Of a stretch of 64,000 nucleotides of DNA, positions 24,968-38,210 are shown one piece after another. The notes below the pieces were generated by a model. The model was not told the DNA's origin, did no database searches, and saw only the letters and a list, made by a program, of their open reading frames with translations. The translations under genes were made by a program, and so were the position numbers. Origin of the DNA: Uloborus plumipes (lineage: Eukaryota > Arthropoda > Arachnida > Araneae > Uloboridae); the NCBI GenBank assembly GCA_038373865.1, contig JAXGGA010004519.1:23433-87432 (forward strand), read 5' to 3'. The first letter of the stretch is position 1; the number at the start of each line of letters is the position of its first letter.

Positions 24968-25183
24968 GAGGAACCATATTTGATGAGGAAGAAAGTCGAG
25001 CCTGGAACTGTTATCGAAGGTAATGAAAATTTCGAGGGATACTGCAAAGATCTGGCGGACTTAATAGCAGATTACTTGAAGTTCAGCTACGTGCTCAAGC
25101 TAGTCAATGATTCCAATTACGGTGGTCTAGACCCCAACTCGCCAGTCGGTTGGAATGGGATGGTGGGAGAACTTATCGGAAAG
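24968..25183 (+). CDS. GRIA: AMPA-type glutamate receptor, exon c (ligand-binding lobe S1)
   Basis: The exon has 72 codons, phase 0 at both ends, acceptor TTTACAG and donor GTAAGA. It begins EEPYLMRKKVEPGTV, contains NFEGYCKDLADLIADYL, and ends PVGWNGMVGELIGK. This is the main part of extracellular lobe S1. The glutamate-contact residues known from vertebrate GluA2 have counterparts: Glu1 (E402), Tyr4 (Y405) and Tyr25 in EGYC (Y450). WNGMVGEL is the AMPA form of this motif (kainate receptors usually have WNGMVREL), which favours an AMPA subunit. The next coding exon is 36 kb away and continues [12 protein letters not shown]. Confidence 0.95.
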
Positions 25184-25225
25184 GTAAGAAAACGTTTTAT
25201 TGTCTTTTTAAGTTTGTTGCAGAAG

Positions 25226-25861
25226 CACTGTAAAAACGAATATTGTTTATATAGTAAAATACAGCTAATTTTATTGTAATAAACTGTAAAAATTGGTAAT
25301 TTTACAGTATTACACTGTAAAATTGCAACTCTTACAGTGTTAAACTGTAAAATTGTTAATTTTACAGTAACTAAACTGCAAAATTGCTAATTTTACAGTT
25401 TATTACCGTCCATTTTACCATTTTAACCCTACACTGCATAGCGTTGCCAATTGGACACATGGACTATTTTTCCTTATGGCCACGCATAAGACGACTCAAG
25501 CATAAAAGGCAAGTATTAGGTATCTTTAAAGCAAATATAAGCATTTATCCTGAAAATTATTTTTTAAAAATGTTTTCCAATGTTTTCTTATTACACTAAA
25601 AAGTATATATATGCCTTTAAAGAACAACAAATCATGCAATGTAGGGTTAAACTGGAACCGCTGTGGCCAGTATTATGCTGTTGTTTTCACAGTATAATAC
25701 AGCAAAATTTTACGGCAATAAGTTGCAAAATTTCTAATTTTACAGTAATAAACTGCAAAATTGCTAGTTTTAAAGTTTATTACTGCGCATTTTACAGTTT
25801 TAAATTGAAACTTCAGCTACCAGTATTATATTGTAAAAACAACGGTTCATTTTTTGCGGTG
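25226..25861. mobile_element. CACTG-family MITE, copy 2
   Basis: The ends are CACTGTAAAAAC and, at the right, TTTTTTGCGGTG (one change from CAGTG). The interior repeats the AAACTGTAAAATTGCTAATTTTACAG theme, with an unrelated stretch around 25420-25640. The element starts only 43 bases after exon c. No clear TA duplication was seen. Confidence 0.65.
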
Positions 25862-26876
25862 AGCTTGAAATTTTTTTGTGCAAAAGGTATTTTAAAATAT
25901 TATGTCAAAGCTAAATTGACTCTAAAAGAAATTGAGGATAACAACTTGCACATTTTTTGTACAGTATTAAATAAGGAATCTATCTCATTTGTTATTAGTC
26001 AAAAATGGTCAAAAAATCAGTTAAAGTCGTGTGTTAATCGTAAAGTTTTATAATCATAAAGTATAAACTTAGCCGTCACTGCACAGCAAAATCTTATGCG
26101 AAATAAGCTTCAAAGCTTCTCTGGAGCACATAATTCTGATATTTAAACAGCATATTTGATATGAAAAAAAATAGAAAAAAAAAAGAGTTCTCAGTTTTAA
26201 GAAGAAAAATTCTTATAATTATTTTATCACTACTTGTTTTGATACTGAGTTGTTTTCTAAGACCGTTTATATCGGCAGAACTTATTATAGCATTTTTTAT
26301 TGATTTTTTTTTGTACGAAGGTATACATTAGCTTTGCATGTTTATAACTTGCTTTGTTTTATTTTGAGCAAAATTTTAGAAAAGGTACAAAATATATATG
26401 TTTTTTTGCTTAAAGTTTAAAGATTGCTCTTTTGAAACTGTTTTCAGGTTTTTAAAGACATCCAGGTTAGAACTGAAAAAGAATTTCATGAACATGCATG
26501 AACACTATCTGCTTATGGTTGTTTCGATTGTCGTTACTACTGTTTTTTTCTACCTGTATTTTCAGTTTTTTTTTTTTTTGATAGATACAGGATGAACTAA
26601 ACGCCGGAGATGTTTCCTTATGTTACGCAATCATAAGAAATGTTTTTTCGGGTATAAGAGTTTTACGTTTTCGTTCAAAATTAAGATGGAGGTTTTATTT
26701 TATACAATGTAAACATAACATTTGGCAGCTTTATTTTTCAAATTGTAAATTTTGCTAAACGTTTCCTCAAAAATCATTTAGACAGTTGCATCAAGTGTAT
26801 TTTAAAACGTAAGCTCCAAACTAGCAATAGACAATCAGCTGACTTCTCAGCTCTTGTATGTAAATTGGGAAAATGC

Positions 26877-27055
26877 CAGGCCCGTCATTTAGGGGGGGGG
26901 GGTTCAGTTGAGTCAATTGCCCCCCCCCCCTGGTTTTGAGAAATCAATGTATTTACATAAAAGTGGGCGTGGATTTTTATATTCTCCGACGAAATTGCAT
27001 TGCGTTTGGACCCTTTGCCGCCCCCCACCTGGAAAAACTTGAAATGACGGCCCTA
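26877..27055. mobile_element. hAT-type MITE with 8-bp target duplication
   Basis: The target duplication GAAAATGC lies at 26869-26876 and 27056-27063. The terminal inverted repeats are CAGGCCCGTCATTT and (reversed) TAGGGCCGTCATTT. The length is 179 bases. It includes long G and C homopolymers (26893-26902, 26921-26931). Eight-base duplications are the mark of the hAT superfamily. Confidence 0.85.
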
Positions 27056-27619
27056 GAAAATGCACAGTGCAAACTTAGTAAGTCATGTTATAAACCTATT
27101 TTTGTGATGGTGTACACCGAATATTTTTTTTCTGATGTAATTGTATCTTGGTTTGATCATGAAAAAGGCTGTTTCTCAGAAAAATTCAGTAACATTATTT
27201 AAGAAATACGCATTAATATCTTATTGCTATTAGTTATTGTGGTCAGTGTGAATTATTTGAAGGGCTTGGAGGATGAAAGGGCTATGTTACATTTTAAAAA
27301 ATGAACACTCTGGACAATTAGCGGCACGCAATGGATACAGGAAAACAAATAAAAGTTGGTACATCAAACAGTAGATGTTTTTAGACCAATTTCACGTGCA
27401 CACTAACGACAAAACCAGAAAACAAAATAGCTAGAACAATCGCAACAATAAAACTTTTAACTTTAATTACTCGCAATTTCTGTTTTGTCACATAACCCCT
27501 TCATGTCCCAAGCCCTTTAATTGTCAAGTGGATGTGATAGAAGAGGAGAAGAAATATTGAGCAGTTTCTCAAATAACTAATTTTTGTTTCCTGAATAAAA
27601 ACTACCTATCTTAGTAGTA

Positions 27620-27907
27620 TTGATTTATAGTCTCTATATTCTTGAGAAAAGGAGAATCAGATGGGACATGATTCAGTTGTTTAAATTTATTAAAATGAAT
27701 GATGTTACGGGGTTAGATTTTTGTACGGAAAGCAGGACAAGGGGTCATTGTTTTACACTGTTTAAATCTCAGGCTAATCTGGAAAGTCGAAAAAATTACT
27801 ATTTTAGCAGGGTAGTGGGAACTTGGAACAGCTTACTGGAAGAGGCGGTAAGGAGCAATGGAGTAGATGGCTTTAAGAGGGCCGTTGATCTTCATTGGGG
27901 TCTTTAA
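27620..27907 (+). pseudogene. Non-LTR retrotransposon (LINE) reverse-transcriptase C-terminus
   Basis: The open frame contains LEKRRIRWDMIQLFKFI, then TRGHCFTLFKSQANLESRKN and YFSRVVGTWNSLLEEAV, and ends GFKRAVDLHW before TAA. This order (LE.RR.RGD.I..FK; TRGH...; RK..FS.RV...WNSLP..V; F...LD..W) is the conserved tail after the reverse-transcriptase domain in CR1/jockey-like LINEs. It is followed by a 3' region with GTTGGGCCCAGAGCCTGCTG and a TATTTATATTTGTATTTG tail near 27960. The 5' part is missing, as expected for a truncated insertion. Confidence 0.8.
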
Positions 27908-29769
27908 TTTGACTAGGACCTGCCCAGTTGGGCCCAGAGCCTGCTGCTGGTCGTCGCATGTGTATTTATATTTGTATTTGTAAAGTCAACATTTCATACA
28001 TGTTCTATTTAAATCATGACGTTAAATACTTTTTCAGGCGATTATTTACGCAATTAAGACACATCTCATAAATTTTAGCGTGTACATTTTTTTGCTCTTT
28101 TAATGCTCATGTATCGAACTGAAAAGTAATAAAACTCATCTGCTTTTCCCCAGAGGCCATCTCAAGTGTCTCAATGAAAGAACATAAAGAAATGACAACC
28201 ACAATCTGCAATCCCGGGAGATAATAAATATCAAAACGTCACAAAGACAAGGAAATCCAAACGTACCCATTTGAAAACCACCACAAAACAGAAATCGCTC
28301 CAACTCTTAGGCGGGCATCCAGGGAAAACCTCACGCTACGGAAATTAAAATCTACCGTGTAGAGTGTAACTCTTTTTACGCAAGCAACGGCTTTTATAAC
28401 TGTCCATAAAGAGGGGAGAAAATGTTTCTGTAGTGCTGGAAAGGATTTTTCTTGTACGTGCTTCGTGACTGCAATCTATAGTTCTTGAGGACCGTTTACT
28501 TGAGGTAATAGTGGGACATAAAATGCGCTGGGAGGTGTGCATTAGGCATGGCTTCAAATGAGGGGAGGTGTACACATTTAATGCTGTTCATTTTGAATGC
28601 ATAATAATGCTCTTTGAAAAGGAAGAAAAAACATTTTTAAGGTTTGAATGTATTGAAATTTTAGTAATGTTTATTCATTTTTTTAAAATTGAGTGGTTGG
28701 GTTTGTATGTGTGCTTATATGTGTTAATTTTTTCTCTGAAGTTTTCATTCACTATTCTTTCAAAATACATTAGAATGTGAACTTTTGTTTCGCTATTGTA
28801 CACCAGCTAAGTCATTTTGGATTGTAAACATGCTTATAACAGTACCCCGTTAAATATTTTAAATAAAGTGCGATTTTACACTTGATTAGGAAAATTATAA
28901 CTCCAGCTTCATGGCTAAAACGAGACTTTAACGGTTACATTCGGTTAATTGAAAATTGCAACATATGGGCAACTATTGCTTGATTTTGCGGGAGTTGCTG
29001 TAGATAAACGGGATACCATAAAGAGAAGTCAAGCATCGGACCCCCTGAATAGGTCAAGTCTCCTATTGTATCAAATTGTCGATGACAAAAATTCAGATCC
29101 GGTATTAGTTTTTCAAGTGCGGGGGTATAGTGCTCCTCTGTTTAGTTGAGCTATGACCTGATAATGTTTACCTCTTTTAATCTCCCTTTAAAGATTTTAA
29201 TAAAAAAAGAACGTTCTATTAGAGGCAATTTGAATTTAAATACTTTATCAACGCTACGACAAAAAATAATCCAACGCAAATCACCGTCAATTATCTCTCC
29301 CTATCACCCAAAAAAGAAGTAAACATTGTCAAGGTCATAGCTCAACTAGCTAGAAGAGTACTATAAATCATGAGCCTTTCGTTTGGTCCAAATGCGATGG
29401 AAAATAGATATAAAAGCTTTCTATTGAATTTCTTACTCGCTATCTCTCTTCTAATTTAATTATTTTCAAAATCATATTTGTCAGATCTTCTGATACTAAT
29501 TTAAGGATGATTTAAGGCAAATATTAATGTATTTCTGCAAAAAACGGCCTAATGAGGCAATTACTAACTGATAGCTAAATCTTACTTGCTTTTAAACAGC
29601 CTCTGTATTGCATGCCCTCTATGTGTATATCAACGGTATTTACCTTCAAAATTTCTTGAGATTTTAGCAGCGTTGGACTGCTTTCTAGGACACTTGAAAG
29701 CCCAATGTGATAACTAATATTGCTACCCGTTAAATAAAAATAATAAACTATTATATGCTATACTGCATA
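27908..29769. other. Intronic stretch with a GC-richer block
   Basis: The LINE 3' tail occupies 27908-27990. The block at about 28140-28570 is clearly less AT-rich than its surroundings and has no recognised repeat or coding match. The minus-strand frame across it (28345-28575) has no known motif. The rest is ordinary AT-rich sequence. Confidence 0.5.
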
Positions 29770-30144
29770 CACTGTAAAAATGAATGTTGTTTTTACATTA
29801 TAATACAGCTAATTTTATAGTAATAAAATGTAAAAAACTGTCCTTTTACAGTAATGAACTATAACATTTCTTCTTTTACAGTACCAAACTGCAAAATGGC
29901 TAATTTTTTATTACCGTGCATTTTACTGTTTTAAACTGGAACCTCTTCTGCCAGTATTACACTTTTGTTTTTACAGTATAGTACATCCACATTTTACAGC
30001 TCTAAACTGTACAATTTCTAACTTTACAGTAAGAAACTGTAAAATTACTAGTTTTACAATTTATTACTGTGCATTTTAGAGTTTTAAATTGGAACTTTGG
30101 CTGCTAGTATTGTACTGTAAAACACAAGTTAATTTTTTGCAGTG
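29770..30144. mobile_element. CACTG-family MITE, copy 3
   Basis: CACTGTAAAAATGAATG at the left and TTTTTTGCAGTG at the right, with the same internal AAACTGTAAAATT / TTTTACAGT theme and the TGCCAGTATTACACT phrase. TA precedes the left end; the right flank is TT. Confidence 0.75.
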
Positions 30145-33008
30145 TTGGATACAACCGTTTTCATAATCTTAACTTCATCTAGCTTTAAAACATTAATAAC
30201 ATTTGCATTGCAAGGTGATTTTAATGAACCAAGAAGAATAAAAATAGCTTAGACAACAGAAGCTATCTACTCCCGGTCGTCTTACAAGTCGAGTTAACTT
30301 CAATATATTTTTTGACTAAACTCGTATAATAAACTTGATATTAGATTGGATAACGGGATGCGCTTTCACTCACTTGACTGGTCCTAAACCATAGGGGAAG
30401 AAATTCGACCTGTTTAAGAATCATCTTGCGTTCTTAACAATTAAGTTGCAACATTTATCAGAAAATATGTGTAAGTATTTTTAATGTGTCGCTTATTCTA
30501 CAAGCAATTTTTTTATATTCTATAAATATAATTAAGCTTTTATTTCTGCATGAGAAATTATTTTTGTAAGCTTTAACGATTTATCGTGATTTAAGTTTAA
30601 CCTAACAGAAGGCAAGAACCAGTAAAATAAAGCTTAACTTAATCCCCTTGCATGCGAAGTATTCATTAGTAAAGTAGAGTTTTCATTACACATAAAACTC
30701 TGTTTTTACTGAAAATACTTAACTCATTGTTCTAGATGCAGAATTGCTTCCGTAAAACATATCTTAAAATAATAATCCGTGGCTAAACAAAAAATCTATC
30801 CATGCACTTGGATAAAAAGATTGTGCTTGGAAGGTCTTTTCTCATCGCTAGATATTTAAATCTTTCCAAAGAAATGACTTACGATAAATCATCATTAAAT
30901 TTCTTTGAGAAGTATTTTTATTTAAGAAGATTTAATCTTTATTACGCTCGGGTTTCGTTTTATACAGGCTGAAAGGAAAGTTTTTCAATCTCGGATTTTC
31001 AAAATTAAATATTATAACTTACTGGAGCAAACTTATCTGAAGATTTGAAGTACATAATTTCTAACGAGCAATAAATTCCCTACTGAATGCAAAATTTAAT
31101 GCTCTTCCCAAACTGGAATTCTATTTGAAACACTTAAGGGGGAATATTTCTAAAGACATGTCAGCTTATCAGAAAAATGAATAGTCAAACTTCGTGCAGT
31201 AATGTGGGACACGGAGAGAACAATTTATGTACCTATGAATTTGTGAAAATTAGCATATTAGGACTAAATTGTCCGGTTTTCAAATTTAAAAGCAATGATA
31301 AAACTTGGACGCATAAAGGTCTTAGTCAAGTTTTTAAACGTAGGTAAATGTAGTTGTAACGTATGGTATTTTAAACCAATTAAACTTATCTTGGTAGATT
31401 AGGAAGTTTGTTTACTGTCAAACTACAAATGTTTTGAGCTTTTTAATTGGAGACTGTTACAATTTATTCATTAAAATCATTAGTAAATAGAACAAATAGT
31501 TACATTTAGACATGATTTAAAATAAATCTTCATTTATATGATATTGAAGGTTTGGCTCAATCGAGGAGAGCATTAGTTTCGTCTAAACACGTCAAAGAAT
31601 ACTTACTCATAGGTTCGATATTATATATTTAAAGTTCAGCTTTGTCAAGGCAAGAGATTGTTGCAACTATTTTTCAGTGCCAATAGAGGTTACAAAACAT
31701 CAAACTTATTAAACAACTTATTAAAAAACTTGAAAAGCAGTTTTGGCACATGTTGATTTTAAAGGACTTTTAGAGCCCCCCTTTTTTTTGATGCTGTAAA
31801 GTGTATAATAGCACATAATAAGTTTTCTACTCTCGATTATTATTTTCTGTTTGTACTTGAGTTGGCTATCTAAAAATACCACAGGTCTGCAACCAAATAA
31901 TATTGTTACTAATGTGTATTTGAAATACCCTATTAATTTAATTTTCTGAGTATCTTCAATAATTGAAAATTTCTATGGTCAAATTGGCACTTTTCCTGAT
32001 ATTCACCCTAAAACATTTAAGTTTAGTTTTTAAAGCAAACATAGAAAGGAAAGAAAAAAAAATAATAACAAAAAATCAGAAACTTTCATGATTACTGCAA
32101 TTGATCCTACATGCAAAGAAAACTATGTATTCTCCCTTTGTTCTAGCATAACTGAAGTATTAATAGTAAATATTTTTCAAAAGTTTACTTTTCATACAGT
32201 TAAACTTTTTATTTTTAGTTTTCTATTTCTTTGTTCAAAGGGATATTCATCATTTGAAAATAAAATTGTGATATATTGTAGATGTATTTTAGGAACATTG
32301 TAAAATTTCAGATCACCATCTATCTTAGTTTAAAAGTTTTTCAAGTGAAATAACAGCCTGTTTAACGAGTTAAGATAACGCTGGTACCTCCCTAAGTTTT
32401 GTATTAATGCTTTTGTTATTTTTTTATTGTTTGTTAATTTAACGTATGTATAAAAATAGTAATACTCTAAATGCCGGAACCAGAAAATCCGGGTACTTTC
32501 CATAGGAACACCATTTAATCCATTTTACGTTTCTGCTTAATTTTTCTGCTTTACGTCAATGTGGAGCAGGGCCCTTAGAGCACAAAAGCGGTATCTGCAA
32601 TTTTTAACAAAATTGAGTTATCGGCACCAGGTAACTCTTTGTGTCGTATTTTACCTAAATACAAAGTTTTACGATCATTTGAGAACGGGAAATATTTTTT
32701 TTAAAAATCTGAAAAAGTACCATCTGGATCAAATACATGGTAGAGGAAAACTTTAAAGAGTAATATCTCAGTTTGAACTCGAGTGCTGATACCACTTTTG
32801 CGCTTAGCACGGCAGTATAATGCTCTTCTCCTCGATTGGTGCAACCACTGTACTGATTTCATCAGAACAGTTGTCAGCTCCCTGTATATGTATGTATTTA
32901 TAAAAAAAAGCGTCAAAAATATGCATTTATGGTGAATAACAAACCGCAGTAGAGGAATAATTAATTCTGAAATATTGAATCAGATGCAAAATTCCTGCTC
33001 GTTCAAAG

Positions 33009-33057
33009 TTGAGTCAAAATACAAAGTAGTTATATACTACTTTGTATTTTGACTCAA
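33009..33057. repeat. Perfect 22-bp palindrome
   Basis: The arms start TTGAGTCAAAATACAAAG and each is 22 bases long, separated by TATAT. GTTGAGTCAA-like words recur nearby (33062, 33562). This may be a remnant of a small inverted-repeat element. Confidence 0.9.
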
Positions 33058-33092
33058 TAATAAGCTTGACTCAATATTGGCTCATAATAGCC

Positions 33093-33325
33093 AATAGCTT
33101 GGCTTCAAGAGAGACGTTATAAAATTCCTTCTTTCGTCGTTGAGCTTACTAATGGCTGCATCTATCAGTATATCACGAAATATTTTTGCAGAGAGCAAAT
33201 CCTTCTCGGTTATTTTATAAATCGATATAAAATTAATGTCAGTTATGAATAACTTTAGTTTCAAAGATGTCCAACATTTCCTTTTCATGTTTCGACGTGA
33301 GATCCTGCTTGAATTTGTAATATAA
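33093..33325 (+). repeat. Duplicated segment, copy A
   Basis: This is about 90% identical by eye to two blocks at 33994-34100 and 34276-34380. It reads AGAGAGACGTTATAAAAT, TTTCGTCGTTGAGCTTACTA and so on. In copy B about 145-170 bases lie between the two blocks, so either B has an insertion or A a deletion. The origin is unknown. Confidence 0.8.
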
Positions 33326-33841
33326 CTAGGGTGCTTAGTTTTTTAATATCATAGCAGAAAACGGGTGGCAACCGGAAGAATGAGTAATGAATGACTAAGA
33401 TAAAGAGAAGGAGATGTTTCTTATTTGGAGTCTGTCTGACCACAAATAGTAAAATTTAACTGCTTTTTAAACTCATTTTGCTTAAAATTTTAATGTTCTC
33501 ATTGCCAAATGGTAGCAATTTAAACCGCTTTCATGAGGACAGTCAAAATTGACCCAAAAATGCTATGTAGTATTATTGAGTCAAAGTATCTACTTTTATA
33601 ACAAAATTAAATGAATGATAAAACTGAGAGAAATGTTTTGACAGCATGTTTACCCAAGCATTTCCTTGGAAAATGATATTTAGCAACGCATTCGGTCATA
33701 TCTTTCCTTTTTAATTTTTGCTTCTTCCCTGGAAAACAACTTCAAGAGCAAAATCATTTCTCTGAAACGAGTAGCATAGTAAGCAATAAAATGGAAAGAA
33801 AATGAAAATTAGCGTAAAGCTTAAAGAAAGGAGAAAAATGC

Positions 33842-34380
33842 ATGTTTCCATATACACAGCGACGATTGCGGCACTTATCACAATGCTGGCAAAGAATTCC
33901 ATTTTTAAATTGCGCTGAATATGAACGCTTGAATAGTGATCCTTTCCCCTCCCCCAGTCTTGTTATTAATAATGTAAAAAATATAACTCCTTGGCTTCAA
34001 GAGAGACGTTATAAAATTTCTTCTTTCGTCGTTGAGCTTACTAATGGCTGTATCTATCAGTATCTTACGAAATATTTTAGCAGAGAGCAATTCCTTCTCG
34101 GTTATTTTGTAACGGAACTCCGATACTAGCAATAACGAAATAAAGTCATGCGTTTCGTATATTAATATTTTATTTTACCTTTACTATGCTCTCATAAAAA
34201 TTTAAACCTGAAACTCTTTCGTGTAAAAACGCTAGAGCAATGTATACGGATGATTTGTTGTTTTTATTACGAAAATCGATATAAAATTAATGTCAGTTAT
34301 GAATAACTTTAGTTTCAAAGATGTCCCACATTTCCTTTTTATGTTTTCGACGTGTGGATACTGCTTGAATTTGTAATTCA
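33842..34380 (+). pseudogene. Duplicated segment, copy B, with protein-like reading frame
   Basis: The + strand frame over 33842-34129 includes WLQERRYKISSFVVELTNG and YLTKYFSREQFLLGYFV, which looks protein-like but which I cannot assign. The same segment in copy A (33093-33215) carries frame breaks. It could be the fossil of a repeat-encoded or retroposed gene. The block at 34276-34380 repeats 33220-33325. Confidence 0.35.
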
Positions 34381-34742
34381 AAAGCCTTTTTGAATATGAA
34401 GCTACGTTTCTGGAATTAGGTTTCTAGTCGTGTGTGTATAGTTACACCTTCGGGAATCAAGTAACACATATGCAGGCAGTTTTTTTGAATAAAAAAAATA
34501 GCATCAGATACGCTTACTTCATGAGATGGATCTGTACATTTGAAAGCTCTACTGCAAGAATTTGTGTAAAATCTTCAGATATGCTCTCCGTGATCTCGTA
34601 TTCTGATATTTCATGGATGCATAGTGTATCAAAGAGTACGATATTTTTGGTATAAAATCATTACTGAATTCAAATGTATACACTGTTTACACAATATTTA
34701 CAATATGAAAAGACATCGTATCACGATTGTATTGCACTGTTA

Positions 34743-35243
34743 CACTGTAAACAATAAATGTTGTTTTTACAGTATAACATAGCTAATTTTATTGTAATAA
34801 ACTGTAAAAATGGCTAATTTTATATTAGTAATCTGTAAAATTGCTAATTTTATAGCAATAAACTGTAAAATTGCTAATTTTATAGCAATAAACTGTAAAA
34901 TTGCTAATTTTCTAGCACTAAACTGTAAAATTGCTAATTTTATACCACTAAACTGTAAAATTGCTAATTTTACAGCAATAAACTGTAAAATTGCTAATTT
35001 AAAAGTTTATTACAGTGCATTTTACAGCTTTCAACTGGAATCAGCGCTGCCAGTATTATACTGTTGTTTTTACAGTATAATACATATAAATTTTACGGCA
35101 ATAAGCTGAAAAATGTTTCACTTTACAGTATGAAATTGTAAAATTTGTAGTTGTACAGTTTATTACTGTTCATTTTGCAGTTTTAAGTTGGAGCCTCTGC
35201 TGCCAGTAATATACAGTACAAACAACAGTTCATTTTTGCAGTG
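34743..35243. mobile_element. CACTG-family MITE, copy 4, with clean 30-bp array
   Basis: The ends are CACTGTAAACAATAAATG and TTTTTGCAGTG. The interior 34795-35000 is a near-regular array of about seven units of 30 bases (AAACTGTAAAATTGCTAATT plus about ten). The open frame at 34810 translates the array as a ten-residue repeat and is not a gene. Copy 4 shows the internal period of the family most clearly. Confidence 0.85.
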
Positions 35244-38059
35244 TGTCTATATTATTGAATCGTTCATTTCTGAAACTACCCAAGCGACACGTTTTCTAAT
35301 TTTAGGGGGAAAATCATATTATTAAACTGCGCAATGGGAACTACAGCACGTTTTGCATGAAGAAATATGCCTAATGTGTTTCATTGTTTGAAGTATTGTA
35401 ATTTTTTTTGAAAAATGTCAATGTTATGCTAAAATACTGTTTCGAAGCTTTCTAGTTTTAGATTAACTGAGTTTCAAAATAAATGTTGGAATTTAATTAA
35501 TGTTGGTTAGGTTAGTTGGAAAATATTAATTTTAAATTTTATTTTAAGAAATCTTGCAAATTAATTTTTAATAAGACTTATTCAACTATACTCAAGCAAA
35601 CAAGCGAAGAAGCTTCGATGAGTTCATAAGGTATACATTTAGATTTCACAGTCTTAAGTTAAAATTCCTTTCCTTCTCTATAATATCATATTTTTGCCTT
35701 GTAACTTCGTAAATTCCGTCGATTATCTCATCACAAAATGCATTGCCTTATCGACTTTCAGTATTACGAAACTATCATTGACGTCGAGAAGATGCTTAAG
35801 CATTTCATTCACTAACATAAGCAACCCAGCGACACTATTGAACTTAAACAAAAACGCCTAAAAATGTAAAACTAAGGATTGTGCTGTATTTTTTATTGCT
35901 AAAACCGCATCATGGTTGATTTTCTGTTATATCTTACAGATTAACAAATGAAAACTGTTACACTAAATCCTTTTGAACCGGTAATAACGAGGATACATAG
36001 CTATAGCCTAAAAACTTGACCAGTAAAATTTTTTTAAAAGCGAGTTCAGCTTTTCAGTTAAAATTTCATTGAAAAGTGCACCGCTAAGTAGAAAAGGTAA
36101 GAATATAAAACATAAAAGGTCAATCATGGTGTATTACCAAAGACTGTCATTTTAAATCTGTTAACCAGCCTTCTTTCTGATACTGGTATTTAATGTTTTG
36201 TTTATTAATTAATATAATTATTTGTTTCTTTGTTTGCGCAAAAAAATCTTATAAAAGAAATGCTAATGTAAGCTTCAGAGTACAATGATAATTACTGTAG
36301 CCGATAATAAAAAAAATTAATGTAGTAAAATAACCCAACATTTTGGAGGGGACAAAAATTGTTCTCTTTGTTTCGGCATAATTACGAGCAAGCTTTAAAG
36401 ACACGATCATAAAGATGCCAAAGTCGTTACTTTTTATGCAAAGTCATTATTATTTCATTTAACGTGTAGGACTTTCTAACGAGCTAGGGTCATTTAATCC
36501 TATAATTTCGGAGATGATTACATTTTCTGTTAGGGTCGTAGGAATAATGCTAATTACATAGGGTTGTTATCAGAAACAGCTCTTTATTCTGAGGTGAACC
36601 ATTTCGGAAGTAAAATACGTTACTTTTTGACTTTAAAAGAGAGGAGACGTAAGCGGAAATTTTTATCTGGGTTTGTTAGCGTTGAATAAACAAAATGAAA
36701 GAAGTTACCAGGAGTAATAAGTTCTTTTGAACAATTAAAAGAAAAAAAAAGGCGGAAAATATTTGCTAAAGAAGCTCTGATTTTTGCGGAGGAAAAAACA
36801 ACTCAGTTATTTTTCTTAGAATCATTTTTTAATTTTATTTTATTATTGTATTCTTATCTGCTTTTCTTGTGCTTTAACAATGGAATTTTTATTCTGATAA
36901 ACTTACGGATTTTGAATAGTGCTTTAAGAAATGGAGATGATTTTCTTTTCAAGTATTTAATTAATATTCGGCTTGTTTCGTTTTTAAATACGAACGTATG
37001 AACCACTTCAGTGAAATAAAATCCTTCTTTTACAGTATAAATAGTTATTTTCTAAAACTTGAATCTCAATTTCAAGGTTTTATGATAGGCTCTTTTAAGA
37101 TATCAACTTAGTTTCACCTAATTCATACAGTAAAATCATTATATTTATTTCTTCCCATCATTTAGAATATTTCTGATAAAATAGATATCATGACGCTCTG
37201 TTACCACGGTTTGATGGCCTTGAATCTCGCTCATGTATGAATTTATTGACTGAAAAATTTGCACATTTCTCAGATAATTTTTGTACAGTCAAGTAGTCCA
37301 AACGATTTTTTTCTCTATTTGTGATTGATCTTTTACTATATTTTTAAACAACATGTAAACGGTTTTGGCAGAAAAAAGTTGATTTACTAAATGTAATTGT
37401 ATGCTAAATGAGATGTATCCAGAAATTTTTTTGCCCCTTATGAGTATCGCTTTTTATTTAAATGTTATAAACCATAAACGCAGTCCTTAAAAACATGCTA
37501 CGCTTTCTCTTTTAATTCACTTTAAAACCTAAAATAATTAATTTCCTAGACATTCCGCGTTAAACGAGCCATAAAAATAATTGGACAATCTCCTTAAATA
37601 TTTAGGTCTTCCGGCCTTAAGAATTTTAATGGTTTCTTTTAACAACATTGATTTATTATCGGGTACTACACGCATACTTATACCGTATTTGAAACTTATA
37701 ACATTGAAGACTTGATTACATGTTCCTTCTTTATAACCGCAATGTTCGTAAAAAGTTATTAAAAATGACTGCTCGAATGGTAAAAATATTTTAGGTAAGC
37801 TTTAAATTTCTCGGAGACAAATTTAAAGACAGATAATCTTCTAGACATTAGTAGATTAGGTGAACCTTCTAGGTGAGCCTTTTTCTACTGTACCATTAAC
37901 ACTAATTGCATTCCTGGTGCAGGAACTTAAAAAAGGCAGAAAAAAATAGTTTAAGGTTTCGATGACTTTAAATAGGAATATAAAGATGATAATGGGGGTA
38001 GGTTGCCTGACTGAAGAACATTTATATTAGGTAAAACACGTCTTTCTGGCATTAAATAT

Positions 38060-38210
<151 letters not shown>

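Noticed and set aside
24691..25047. Minus-strand frame ending in Tyr/Ile repeats across exon c
   Set aside because: It is antisense to the receptor exon and runs into an AT microsatellite.
34810..35109. Open frame with a ten-residue repeat (CKIANF...)
   Set aside because: It translates the 30-bp array of a CACTG-family element; the regularity comes from the DNA repeat.
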